Below, one piece after another: positions 56,613-64,000 of a DNA stretch of 64,000 nucleotides (its first letter is position 1; each line of letters starts with the position of its first letter). The position numbers and the translations under genes are program-made. The stretch comes from Bacillus multifaciens (GTDB taxonomy: Bacteria; Bacillota; Bacilli; Bacillales; Bacillaceae_G): assembly GCF_030756675.1 (NCBI RefSeq), contig NZ_JAVBXD010000002.1, forward strand, positions 1 through 64,000. Reading direction: 5' to 3'. Under the pieces are notes generated by a model. The model saw nothing but the letters and a program-made list of their open reading frames with translations, did no database searches and was not told where the DNA came from.

Positions 56613-56972
56613 ATGCCAAGAGTAAAAGGTGGTACGGTTACTCGTCAACGTCGTAAAAAAATTATTAAATTAGCAAAAGGTTACTACGGTTCTAAACATA
56701 CATTATACAAAGTTGCTAACCAACAAGTAATGAAATCTTTAATGTATGCATTCCGTGACCGTCGTCAAAAGAAACGTGACTTCCGTAAATTATGGATTAC
56801 TCGTATTAACGCAGCTGCACGTATGAACGGTCTTTCTTACAGCCGTTTAATGAACGGTCTTAAGCTTGCTGGTATCGAAGTAAACCGCAAAATGCTTGCT
56901 GACTTAGCTGTTCATGACGAAAAAGCTTTCGCTGAATTAGCAACAGCTGCTAAAACTGCTTTAAACAAGTAA
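56613..56972 (+). CDS. rplT: Ribosomal protein bL20
   Basis: A 119-residue basic 50S protein needed early in assembly, and the repressor of its own operon. Typical segments: [39 protein letters not shown] and the C-terminal [25 protein letters not shown] strong terminator follows. Confidence 0.98.
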   Translation: MPRVKGGTVTRQRRKKIIKLAKGYYGSKHTLYKVANQQVMKSLMYAFRDRRQKKRDFRKLWITRINAAARMNGLSYSRLMNGLKLAGIEVNRKMLADLAVHDEKAFAELATAAKTALNK

Positions 56973-56979
56973 TTGATCA

Positions 56980-57014
56980 AAAATCCTTAGGACATTGTTC
57001 CTAAGGATTTTTTT
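56980..57014 (+). terminator. infC-rpmI-rplT terminator
   Basis: Arms AAAATCCTTAGG/CCTAAGGATTTT with an 8-nt loop and T-run. Confidence 0.85.
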
Positions 57015-57017
57015 ATT

Positions 57018-57110
57018 GAAACGCGTCACCTTCATGAAATTAATGATGTTTTTGCTGAAATGGAAGAAGGAAAGATTAATGGACGTGTTGTGTTAGATAT
57101 GACAAAGTGA
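57018..57110 (+). pseudogene. C-terminal fragment of a zinc alcohol dehydrogenase
   Basis: An open stretch of 30 codons reads ETRHLHEINDVFAEMEEGK and INGRVVLDMTK, then stop. This matches the extreme C terminus of medium-chain zinc alcohol dehydrogenases (L-x-x-I-N-x-V-F-x-x-M-x-x-G-x-I-x-G-R-x-V-L-D). Nothing upstream remains: the fragment starts right at the rplT terminator. It is a remnant left by a deletion, with its own downstream hairpin at 57140-57180. Confidence 0.7.
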
Positions 57111-57139
57111 GAATAAAAGATACTATAATATAGAAGAAT

Positions 57140-57180
57140 AAACATAAAAAGTCGGAGAGGTTCTCTGGCTTTTTATGTTT
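57140..57180 (+). terminator. Terminator after the dehydrogenase fragment
   Basis: Arms AAACATAAAAAG.CGGAGA/TCTG.CTTTTTATGTTT. Probably the original terminator of the lost alcohol dehydrogenase gene. Confidence 0.65.
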
Positions 57181-57375
57181 ATTTATATATACAAGTTAAA
57201 AGTAAGAAAAAACCTCTTTTTTAGGGGGAACGAGAGCAACTGGCCATGCCTAGAAGCGGTCAAGTCCTTTTCCTACCACGTGCAAGGTTTAAAACAATAG
57301 GAGAAAGCAAGTAGTGGTCATGCTGTATTCTGCATAGCAGCGATTTATTATGTAGAAAAATTAAAATGGATATGG
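57181..57375 (+). repeat. Dispersed ~200-bp repeat, copy 5
   Basis: A full-length copy: TATATATACAAG at the left, core GAGAGCAACTGGCCATGCC, AGAAGCGGTCAAGTCC, GGAGAAAGCAAGTAG, CTGCATAGCAGCGATT, and right end TATGTAGAAAAATTAAAATGGA. With the dehydrogenase fragment it fills most of the 569-bp gap before the dUTPase gene. Confidence 0.75.
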
Positions 57376-57541
57376 ATGAAATGTGTTGTGAAAAGAGACC
57401 TTGACTTTAGACATTCTTGTCTTTCCACAAGAAACTGACGCTGTTATAATGTAAGAATATAACTTGGTTATTTGTTCATATTTACCATTAGAATGGAGCA
57501 ATGTCGAGTAAGTTTATTCGATGTTGAAGGAGGATTACGCT

Positions 57542-58033
57542 TTGGATTTACTACAACTATTTAAATTACAAAAAGAATTAGATGATCGCATTGCGAAAGA
57601 ACATAATTTAGAACCGAAAAAATTATTAAAAGAAAAAATGCTAGCGCTTCTTGTAGAAATTGGTGAACTTGCAAATGAAACACGCTGCTTTAAATATTGG
57701 AGTAGCAAGCCAGCTTCTGAGCGCCAAGTTGTACTAGAAGAATACGTAGATGGGCTGCATTTTATTTTATCTATTGGAATCGATTTAGGAATTGATAAAA
57801 ATTTCTTGTTTTATAAATGTGCACTAACAAATAAAACGCAAGTAGAAATTTTCTTAGATGCATATGCGAAAGCAATTCGTTTTAATGAGCAGCCATCTAT
57901 TACAAATTATATTGAATTATTTACGAGCTACCTTCGTTTAGGACAAGCGCTTGATTTTGGACAAGAAGAGATTGAGAAAGCGTATTTAGATAAAAATGAA
58001 GTGAATCATCAACGTCAAACAGAAGGATATTGA
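57542..58033 (+). CDS. Dimeric dUTPase (all-alpha NTP pyrophosphatase)
   Basis: A 163-residue helical enzyme that hydrolyses dUTP to dUMP and pyrophosphate. The two metal-binding helices read VEIGELANETR (E39, E42, E46) and EEYVDGLHF (E67, D70), the pattern of dimeric dUTPases/MazG-like proteins. TTG at 57542, nine bases after AAGGAGG, is the start; the frame is also open seven codons upstream. It is followed after 71 bp by the M42 peptidase. Confidence 0.9.
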   Translation: MDLLQLFKLQKELDDRIAKEHNLEPKKLLKEKMLALLVEIGELANETRCFKYWSSKPASERQVVLEEYVDGLHFILSIGIDLGIDKNFLFYKCALTNKTQVEIFLDAYAKAIRFNEQPSITNYIELFTSYLRLGQALDFGQEEIEKAYLDKNEVNHQRQTEGY

Positions 58034-58104
58034 TGAAATTTTTTGAACATTCTTTTCTGCTCTTGTATAATTGAAGAGATGAAGAAAAAGGAGGACATTG
58101 TCCA

Positions 58105-59190
58105 ATGACAAAACTAGATGCAACGTTGACGATGCTAAAAGAATTAACAGATGCACGCGGGATTGCTGGAAACGAGCGCGAGCCTCGTGAAGTAATGAAG
58201 AAATATATCGCACCGTTTGCTGATGAAGTATCAACAGATAACTTAGGAAGCTTAGTTGCGAAAAAAATTGGTGACGGCAATGGTCCAAAAATTATGGTAG
58301 CCGGTCATTTAGATGAAGTCGGTTTTATGATTACGCAAATTGATGATAAAGGTTTCTTGCGCTTTCAAACAGTTGGCGGCTGGTGGTCACAAGTTATGTT
58401 AGCACAGCGCGTAACAATTGTTACGAGCAAAGGTGATGTAACGGGTGTCATTGGTTCCAAACCACCGCACATTTTACCAGCTGAAGTTCGTAAAAAACCA
58501 GTTGATATTAAAGATATGTTTATTGATATTGGTGCTTCTAGTAAAGAAGAAGCATTGGAGTGGGGCGTACGCCCAGGAGATCAAGTTGTACCATATTTCG
58601 AATTCCAAGTAATGAAAAACGAAAAAATGTTACTTGCGAAAGCTTGGGACAACCGCATTGGCTGCGCAATTGCAATCGATGTTTTAAAACAATTAAAAGA
58701 TGAAAAACATCCAAACATTGTATACGGTGTTGGAACAGTACAAGAAGAGGTAGGTCTTCGCGGAGCGAAAACATCTGCACATTATATTCAACCAGATATC
58801 GCATTTGCAGTAGATGTTGGAATCGCTGGTGATACACCAGGAGTAAGCGAAAAAGAAGCACAAGGAAAAATGGGTGATGGCCCGCAAATTATATTATATG
58901 ATGCATCTATCGTTGGACATAAAGGTCTTCGTGACTTCGTTGTTGGCGTAGCAGATGAATTAAATATTCCATATCAATACGATGCGCTTCCTGGCGGGGG
59001 AACGGATGCAGGAGCAATCCATATTTCTGTAGACGGTATTCCAGCGATGGCAATTACAATTGCAACTCGCTATATTCATTCTCATGCAGCAATGTTGCAT
59101 CGTGATGACTATGAAAATACAGTGAAGTTAATAGTAGAAGTTGTGAAACGTCTTGATGCTGAGGCTGTACATAACATTACATTTGATTGA
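58105..59190 (+). CDS. M42 family glutamyl/aminopeptidase-like hydrolase
   Basis: A 361-residue dinuclear metallopeptidase of family M42, forming dodecamers that trim peptides. Metal ligands: AGHLDEVGF (His), AWDNRIGC (Asp), QEEVGLRGA (Glu-Glu, catalytic base), FAVDVG (Asp) and the C-terminal [10 protein letters not shown] (His). Resembles YsdC-type proteins that lie near rplT in Bacillus. GGAGG RBS, shared terminator with the TetR gene. Confidence 0.95.
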   Translation: MTKLDATLTMLKELTDARGIAGNEREPREVMKKYIAPFADEVSTDNLGSLVAKKIGDGNGPKIMVAGHLDEVGFMITQIDDKGFLRFQTVGGWWSQVMLAQRVTIVTSKGDVTGVIGSKPPHILPAEVRKKPVDIKDMFIDIGASSKEEALEWGVRPGDQVVPYFEFQVMKNEKMLLAKAWDNRIGCAIAIDVLKQLKDEKHPNIVYGVGTVQEEVGLRGAKTSAHYIQPDIAFAVDVGIAGDTPGVSEKEAQGKMGDGPQIILYDASIVGHKGLRDFVVGVADELNIPYQYDALPGGGTDAGAIHISVDGIPAMAITIATRYIHSHAAMLHRDDYENTVKLIVEVVKRLDAEAVHNITFD

Positions 59191-59196
59191 TATTTG

Positions 59197-59228
59197 AAAG
59201 AGCGAAAGGACATTCCTTTCGCTCTTTT
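59197..59228. terminator. Bidirectional terminator (M42 / TetR)
   Basis: Arms AAAGAGCGAAAGGA/TCCTTTCGCTCTTT with a 3-nt loop. Confidence 0.85.
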
Positions 59229-59849
59229 TCATTTAAACGGTGATTCTAATCCAGCGGCTGTATACGGACCTAAAATGATTAAACGAGATAGCTGCAAGGC
59301 CATGTAATGGGGCGTATACGGCATGTTTCGTTTTAACCAAGAAATAATCATACCTAAATGCGCACCTGCTATATAACTAGCGAGAATATCACGAGGCACA
59401 ATCAATTCTTCTTCATTTGGTTGTGAAAGAGAAAGGGCGATAAGCAAATTCGCTTGAATCGCTTTCATCATTTGCGAGGAAAACTTCGGAATCCCATTAT
59501 CTCCGAGCATCACTTGATAAAAGAAAGCATGTTCAGCAATATGGCTAAACAAAGATAAAAAGATAGGGTGGGGAGTATCAAAGGTAAGTTCAAACTCCTT
59601 CTTATCTAATTTCTTCGACTTGAGAATATCCGCTAATGCTGTTAACATTTCTGCAATGCTTTTGTCTAATAAATCATATTTGTCATGATAATGACTATAA
59701 AAGGTAGCGCGGTTTACAGTTGCCTTTTCAGCGATATCCTGAACCGTAATACTATCAAAACCTTTTTCATGTATTAAAGATATAAGAGCATCACGTATCG
59801 CTTGCCTCGTTCGTTTTACGCGTGGATCATTTGAATTTTTAATAGACAT
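59229..59849 (-). CDS. TetR family regulator of the efflux genes
   Basis: A 206-residue TetR regulator. The HTH covers ~residues 12-58 (RQAIRDALISLIHEKGFDSI then TVNRATFYSHYHDKYDL). The C-terminal domain resembles the TetR_C33/YxaF-like type. AAGGAGA before ATG 59849 decides the start over an upstream in-frame ATG. It is divergent from an EmrA/EmrB-like pair; two palindromes in between are probable operators. Likely a drug- or lipid-sensing repressor. Confidence 0.92.
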   Translation of the reverse strand: MSIKNSNDPRVKRTRQAIRDALISLIHEKGFDSITVQDIAEKATVNRATFYSHYHDKYDLLDKSIAEMLTALADILKSKKLDKKEFELTFDTPHPIFLSLFSHIAEHAFFYQVMLGDNGIPKFSSQMMKAIQANLLIALSLSQPNEEELIVPRDILASYIAGAHLGMIISWLKRNMPYTPHYMALQLSRLIILGPYTAAGLESPFK

Positions 59850-59988
59850 TTTTGTTCTCCTTGCTTTGTTTTTCATACTTTTTCAACATATATATGAAGG
59901 ACTGTTGGAAAAACAACATATCGCAATAAATTGTCGGTTGTCACTCAAACTGAATTATTTATAATTATAAACGATATTCTTTTTCTTA

Positions 59989-60015
59989 GCACAAAATAAG
60001 GATAGTATTTTGTGC
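59989..60015. promoter_or_regulatory. Putative operator palindrome 1 (efflux promoter)
   Basis: Arms GCACAAAAT/ATTTTGTGC separated by 9 bp, between the TetR gene and the HlyD-family gene. Confidence 0.55.
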
Positions 60016-60044
60016 CCGGAAAAGAGTTATTTTTTGATTAGTCC

Positions 60045-60073
60045 TTAATAATATGAATGGTCAATATTATTAA
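60045..60073. promoter_or_regulatory. Putative operator palindrome 2 (efflux promoter)
   Basis: Arms TTAATAATAT/ATATTATTAA separated by 9 bp, 60 bp before the HlyD-family gene; A/T-only arms make chance more likely than for palindrome 1. Confidence 0.45.
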
Positions 60074-60132
60074 CTAAAAAAAGAGGGCTTGTTAGAAAAC
60101 AATCTAAAATTAAAAATAAGGAGAGGAAAACA

Positions 60133-60786
60133 ATGAGTCAAATTCGGAGAATGATTATCATCAATATTGTTACGCTGATTGTATTAGTTGGCGGTGGGTT
60201 TGCTGGTTATTATTATTACAATCAATCAACAAATTATTTAAAAACGGATAATGCAAAAATAGATGGGAAAGTAGTTCCTATTGCCTCTCCAGTTGCAGGG
60301 AAGTTAACAGATTGGAAAGCGGAAGTAGGAAAAAATTATAACGCTGGTGACAAAGTAGGTTCTGTAATGAGTAACGCTGGTAATGCTGCGCAAGAAGTAG
60401 ATATTACAGTTCCGGCAAATGCAACGCTTGTACAATCAAATGCGACGCAAGATTCATATATTGCACCGGGAACACCGCTTGCGTATGCCTACAATATGAG
60501 TGATTTATGGATAACGGCAAACATTAAAGAAACAGACGTAGATGAGATTCAAAAAGGGCAAGAAGTAGATGTATATGTAGATGCATATCCTGATACGACA
60601 TTAACAGGAAAAGTAGAACAAATTGGATTAACAACAGCAAATACATTCTCTATGTTACCATCTAGCAACGCAACAGCAAACTATACGAAAGTAACACAAG
60701 TTATTCCTGTTAAGATTTCATTAGATCATAGTAAATCATTAAATATTGTCCCAGGCATGAATGTCACAGTTCGGATTCATAAGTAA
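60133..60786 (+). CDS. HlyD/EmrA-like membrane fusion protein
   Basis: A 217-residue adaptor anchored by one N-terminal transmembrane helix (residues ~8-28), with the biotinyl-lipoyl-like halves (TDNAKIDGKVVPIASPVAGK; then VPANATLVQSNA) and a beta-barrel (DLWITANIKETDVDEIQKGQ). The long coiled-coil hairpin of Gram-negative EmrA is missing, as expected where no outer membrane must be bridged. AAGGAGAGG RBS; 13 bp before the transporter gene. Confidence 0.9.
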   Translation: MSQIRRMIIINIVTLIVLVGGGFAGYYYYNQSTNYLKTDNAKIDGKVVPIASPVAGKLTDWKAEVGKNYNAGDKVGSVMSNAGNAAQEVDITVPANATLVQSNATQDSYIAPGTPLAYAYNMSDLWITANIKETDVDEIQKGQEVDVYVDAYPDTTLTGKVEQIGLTTANTFSMLPSSNATANYTKVTQVIPVKISLDHSKSLNIVPGMNVTVRIHK

Positions 60787-60799
60787 GGGGGAATAAAAT

Positions 60800-62530
60800 A
60801 TGTCCTCGATCTTTATTGTAGGATACGCTCTTTTATGTATCGTCGTGTTCATTATTGTAAATCGTGTATTTAGAAAAAAAGGAAAAGAGATAGAAGAACC
60901 AGTTCAAGCACAAGGGGTTTTAGAGAATAAAAAAGAGGCAGTAAGAACAGAAGAAATACCGGAAGATACGGAACCGAAAGCTTCTCGTTCTCAAACAGTG
61001 CTTCCTGAATTTAATGTGAAAGTTGTCTTAGCTGTTCTTGTTTTCGGGATGTTCGTTTCGATTTTAAACCAAACGTTAATTAACGTTGCTTTGCCAGCAT
61101 TAATGAATGAATTTAATGTATCGACATCTACAGCACAGTGGCTTACAACAGGATTTATGTTAGTGAACGGGGTATTAGTGCCAATTAGTGCATTTTTAGT
61201 CTCGCGGTTTACGTACCGAAACTTATTTCTAGCGGCTATGTTGTTCTTTACAGCAGGTTCGATGATTTGTGCGATATCTGGAAGCTTTACGATGATGATG
61301 ACAGGACGTGTTATTCAAGCTGTTGGTGCGGGTATTTTAATGCCGGTTGGAATGAATATTTTCATGACAATCTTCCCGCCTCATAAACGCGGGGCTGCCA
61401 TGGGACTGCTTGGTATTGCAATGATTTTAGGACCTGCCATTGGACCAACAATTACAGGATGGGTTATTCAAAACTACACATGGAATGTTATATTCTATGC
61501 TATGTTTATCATTGGTTTAATTATTATCGTATTAGCACTAAAATATTTTACGCTGAAACAACCTGTGACGAAGGCAACACTAGATACTTTCGGTGTAGTT
61601 GCTTCTAGTATCGGACTTGGAAGTTTACTTTATGGTTTTAGTGAGGCAGGGAATAAAGGTTGGAGCAGTGCGGAAGTTATCATTACGATTGTAATCGGTA
61701 TTATCGGAATCAGTCTATTCGTCTGGAGACAGTTAACGACTGACAATAAAATGTTAGACCTGCGTGTATTCAGTTATTCGGCATTTGCTTCAACGCTTTT
61801 AATCAATGTAGTTGTCACGATGGCATTATACGGCGGGATGATATTGTTACCTGTATATTTACAAAACATCCGTGGATTTACACCGATTGATTCAGGATTA
61901 CTCCTATTGCCAGGATCTTTAATCATGGGAATGATGGGGCCATTTGCCGGGAAATTATTTGATAGATACGGCATTCGACCACTTGCTATTTTTGGATTAA
62001 TCCTTACAACATATGCAACATATCAATTTACACATTTAACTTTAGAGACACCTTATAGTGAGATTATGAGAGACTATATTATTCGTTCATTTGGGATGTC
62101 CTTTATCATGATGCCAATTATGACAGCAGGGATGAATGCTTTGCCAATGAAACTTATTTCTCATGGAACAGCAACGCAAAATACATCAAGACAAGTTGCG
62201 GGCTCCATTGGAACTGCGCTTTTAATCACAATTATGACGCAGCAAACGACGAATCATATGGCAGACTATGCAAATGCAATTACAACGACAAACCCGATTA
62301 TCGTAGGCAAACTAGCACAAATGGGCCAAAGCGTTGCTGCAATGACAGGATCAGCTCAGGCAGGAAACGCATTAGGCTCACAAATGCTGTTTGGGCAAGT
62401 TTCGAAGTTATCCGTTATTAACGGAATTAATGATGCATTCTGGATTGCAACAATCTTAACGGCCATTGCATTAGTCTTATCGTTTTTCTTACAACCAGGA
62501 AATAAGGCGAACAAAAAAGCAGAGAGATAA
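60800..62530 (+). CDS. DHA2-type MFS multidrug transporter (EmrB/QacA family)
   Basis: A 576-residue proton-driven exporter. After residue 75 there are 14 hydrophobic segments, with motif D1-like LNQTLINVALPAL, motif A-like region and the motif C stretch LGIAMILGPAIGPTITGW. An extra N-terminal transmembrane helix (~4-22) and a charged linker (~25-70) precede the canonical start, an unusual extension for the family. It pairs with the HlyD-type adaptor and the divergent TetR. Terminator overlaps its end. Confidence 0.92.
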   Translation: MSSIFIVGYALLCIVVFIIVNRVFRKKGKEIEEPVQAQGVLENKKEAVRTEEIPEDTEPKASRSQTVLPEFNVKVVLAVLVFGMFVSILNQTLINVALPALMNEFNVSTSTAQWLTTGFMLVNGVLVPISAFLVSRFTYRNLFLAAMLFFTAGSMICAISGSFTMMMTGRVIQAVGAGILMPVGMNIFMTIFPPHKRGAAMGLLGIAMILGPAIGPTITGWVIQNYTWNVIFYAMFIIGLIIIVLALKYFTLKQPVTKATLDTFGVVASSIGLGSLLYGFSEAGNKGWSSAEVIITIVIGIIGISLFVWRQLTTDNKMLDLRVFSYSAFASTLLINVVVTMALYGGMILLPVYLQNIRGFTPIDSGLLLLPGSLIMGMMGPFAGKLFDRYGIRPLAIFGLILTTYATYQFTHLTLETPYSEIMRDYIIRSFGMSFIMMPIMTAGMNALPMKLISHGTATQNTSRQVAGSIGTALLITIMTQQTTNHMADYANAITTTNPIIVGKLAQMGQSVAAMTGSAQAGNALGSQMLFGQVSKLSVINGINDAFWIATILTAIALVLSFFLQPGNKANKKAER

Positions 62531-62543
62531 TCTCTGCTTTTTT
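62515..62543. terminator. Efflux operon terminator
   Basis: Arms AAAAGCAGAGA/TCTCTGCTTTT with a GATAA loop that includes the stop codon. Confidence 0.85.
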
Positions 62544-62557
62544 GTGTATTTACTATA

Positions 62558-62899
62558 TTAAAAGATAAAAATACCGACCAGAGCGGTTGTGCAAATTAAC
62601 CCACCAATATTTCGGATGCTACTCATTTGACTACGTGCACCAGCAAGGAGTGTAAGGAATCCAGTGAGAGCTAATAATCCGAAGTATAGACCAGTTGCAA
62701 AGGTAAAAAAACTTCCTAGATGGATGAGTAGAACCGACACATAAGGCATGCAAGTGAATAGGCAAGTAAATAAGCCAAGTAGACTAATAAGAAGTTTTTT
62801 ATGTATGAATCCTTTTATGATTAAAAAGATACCTGCGATAATTCCAGTAAGTACAAGAGCTGGAAGTAACAGCATCCACAGTAAGCTAAGTATATTCAT
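62558..62899 (-). CDS. Small membrane protein, paralogue A
   Basis: A 113-residue protein with about four hydrophobic segments. It starts MNILSLLWMLLLPALVLTGI, has GIFLIIKGFIHKKLLISLLG, and ends in AGARSQMSSIRNIGG plus a last hydrophobic segment. It clearly resembles the gene at 63608-63961 (same length, same LLW...P.L.L.GI, FIIKG..HKK and SGAR.Q..SI motifs). GAGGAG precedes the ATG. No family recognised. Confidence 0.7.
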   Translation of the reverse strand: MNILSLLWMLLLPALVLTGIIAGIFLIIKGFIHKKLLISLLGLFTCLFTCMPYVSVLLIHLGSFFTFATGLYFGLLALTGFLTLLAGARSQMSSIRNIGGLICTTALVGIFIF

Positions 62900-62923
62900 A
62901 CAAACTCTCCTCTATTTTATAGA

Positions 62924-63268
62924 TCACCAAAGGATTACAAAAGTAGCGAATAAAACGGAAACAAGAATGATAATACTTTTTCCTTTCCTGTTTTGCCACG
63001 TTCGAACAGCATATACCACGCCGCCTATTATGAAAGGGATACAACCGATTACTTGTAAAACAATGATAGATAGTAAACGCCCTAAAGTTGCTAGAAAAAG
63101 TCCTAGTAGAATAATCCCGCGTGTGAAAAGAAATTGAGGAGATTTGAGAGTAGTAAGAGCTGCATTTTTTTCCTCTTTATCCATTTTGAAATATCTTCGT
63201 AAAACGGAAAATAGAGGGATTAACCATATGATTAAAAAACTCACTAACTTATCAATATTTATGTGCAA
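62924..63268 (-). CDS. Small membrane protein between the paralogues
   Basis: A 114-residue protein with about four hydrophobic segments and a central basic region (LRRYFKMDKEEKNAAL). The frame is open to an ATG at 63286, but AAAGGAGC inside that stretch points to TTG at 63268. It lies 24 bp upstream of paralogue A on the same strand, so the two are likely cotranscribed. No family recognised. Confidence 0.65.
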   Translation of the reverse strand: MHINIDKLVSFLIIWLIPLFSVLRRYFKMDKEEKNAALTTLKSPQFLFTRGIILLGLFLATLGRLLSIIVLQVIGCIPFIIGGVVYAVRTWQNRKGKSIIILVSVLFATFVILW

Positions 63269-63435
63269 AGATCGTGCTCCTTTCATGAAAGGGTAATATG
63301 TATAATTATCTACTAAAAACCATTATTTGTCATTATGTTATGTGAATTTATGTATGAGTTAAGAAAAGTTACTCGATTAACAAACGATTGAAATAATTGA
63401 AACGCTAGTATGGGATTATAATGATTATTAGTTGT

Positions 63436-63498
63436 TTCGTTCAACTAGCCATTGGTGAGGGTGGGGAAGACCCCCCACAGATGGAAATTTCACTTTAT
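63436..63498 (+). repeat. Right-end fragment of a bcr1-type repeat
   Basis: GTTCAACTAGCCATTGG, then a GGTGGGG/CCCCCCAC hairpin and ATTTCACTTTAT, matching the right end of the bcr1 copy upstream of ald, including the closing TTTAT (63494-63498). The left half is absent. Confidence 0.65.
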
Positions 63499-63607
63499 TC
63501 TACTTTTACAGTCATTTTTGGAAGAGTTTCTTGCCTGCAACTTACTAAAAATAATAAGCCAAAAAACAAGAGGAATTTTTTCAAGTTACGTTCTCCCTTC
63601 AAGAGAA

Positions 63608-63961
63608 TTACATCATTTCATAAAAAAATATCCCTGTTACAACAAGTGAACATACCGTAATCCCTACACGCTTAATGCTAGTTAGTTGATGGCGTGCCCC
63701 GCTAACGCCTGCTAATAAACTAGCAATAGCTAAAATCCCCCAGTACATAGACGTCGAAAGTGGGAGAGACTGTTGTGCATCTTTTCCAATCCCTGCAAAA
63801 ATAAGCGGCAGAAGAACGAGTGACAAACAAATGATGCCCATTAGAAGAATAAACCATTTTTTATGTACACTTCCTTTTATGATAAAAAATAATCCCCCGC
63901 CAATGCCGCATAGAGCAAGAACGGGTACGAAAAAAATCCAAAGTAAGCTGAAGATTGGCAT
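63608..63961 (-). CDS. Small membrane protein, paralogue B
   Basis: A 117-residue protein with about four hydrophobic segments, similar throughout to the gene at 62558-62899: N terminus MPIFSLLWIFFVPVLALCGI, then FFIIKGSVHKKWF, then SGARHQLTSIKRVG. ACAGGAGG precedes the ATG with slightly long spacing. The two copies arose by duplication and now flank an unrelated small membrane gene and a bcr1 fragment. Function unknown. Confidence 0.7.
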   Translation of the reverse strand: MPIFSLLWIFFVPVLALCGIGGGLFFIIKGSVHKKWFILLMGIICLSLVLLPLIFAGIGKDAQQSLPLSTSMYWGILAIASLLAGVSGARHQLTSIKRVGITVCSLVVTGIFFYEMM

Positions 63962-64000
63962 GTGTAAGAAAACCTCCTGTGAAAATTAGTGCAATTTTAT

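Noticed and set aside
63421-63660. ORFs before the last membrane gene
   Set aside because: They run through a bcr1 right-end fragment and into the antisense of paralogue B.

Overview
The window is a stretch of core chromosome from a low-GC Firmicute. It looks like a member of the Bacillus cereus group, and the moderate divergence of several proteins from the common cereus/anthracis versions suggests a more distant member. The evidence is gene order (accD-accA-pfkA-pykA-fxsA-ytvI-ytwI-citZ-icd-mdh-phoP-phoR-polA-mutM-ytaF-coaE-gapB-speD-nrdR-dnaB-dnaI-ytxC-thrS-infC-rpmI-rplT), strong GGAGG ribosome-binding sites with frequent TTG starts, sporulation genes (ytrH, ytrI, ytvI, ytaF, ytxC, a Spo0E-type phosphatase), and bcr1-type dispersed repeats flanked by TTTAT. 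The species call is inference.

Layout. Positions 1-4100 hold small accessory genes (Nudix, EcsC, YitT, Spo0E-like) and a 900-bp gene-free stretch with a tandem structured element and a dispersed repeat. Positions 4100-6800 are argGH behind two ARG boxes. Positions 6800-20300 mix metabolic and hypothetical genes (metzincin-like protease, Usp, SDR, ald, a TetR pair, cupin, lipoprotein, M24 peptidase, YtkL, YtoI, YtpI, NrnA, YtrIH) with several decayed genes. Positions 20770-33570 carry dnaE, malic enzyme plus a GntR regulator, acetyl-CoA carboxylase subunits, glycolysis (pfkA, pykA), and membrane proteins. Positions 34000-37520 are the citZ-icd-mdh cluster of the TCA cycle. Positions 39000-46800 are PhoPR, PolA, MutM, YtaF and CoaE. 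Positions 46900-57000 cover gapB, speD, nrdR, the DnaB/DnaI helicase-loading pair, YtxC, a T-box-controlled thrS, and the infC-rpmI-rplT ribosomal operon with its L20-type leader. Positions 57500-64000 hold a dUTPase, an M42 aminopeptidase, a TetR-controlled EmrAB-like efflux system and three small membrane proteins.

How it works together. Carbon flow is the theme: pfkA/pykA (glycolysis), gapB (gluconeogenesis, with a CcpN-type operator), malic enzyme, accDA (fatty acid synthesis) and citZ-icd-mdh sit close together, with cre-like CcpA sites near ald, pykA and the MaoC gene. A second theme is replication and repair: dnaE, polA, mutM, nrdR, dnaB, dnaI and a dUTPase. Nothing here is a classical defence island, prophage or CRISPR locus.

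The most interesting non-coding signals are: (i) a duplicated, structure-conserving element upstream of the YitT-family gene that looks like a tandem cis-regulatory RNA; (ii) a bcr1 repeat carrying two 123-bp tandem copies of a second repeat; (iii) five copies of another ~200-bp repeat family, one of them rearranged head-to-head; (iv) gene relics (TnpB-like, DUF6176-like, arylamine N-acetyltransferase, alcohol dehydrogenase tail); and (v) an AUU start for infC and a 9-bp coding microsatellite at the start of speD. All functional calls come from reading motifs and family knowledge without database searches.
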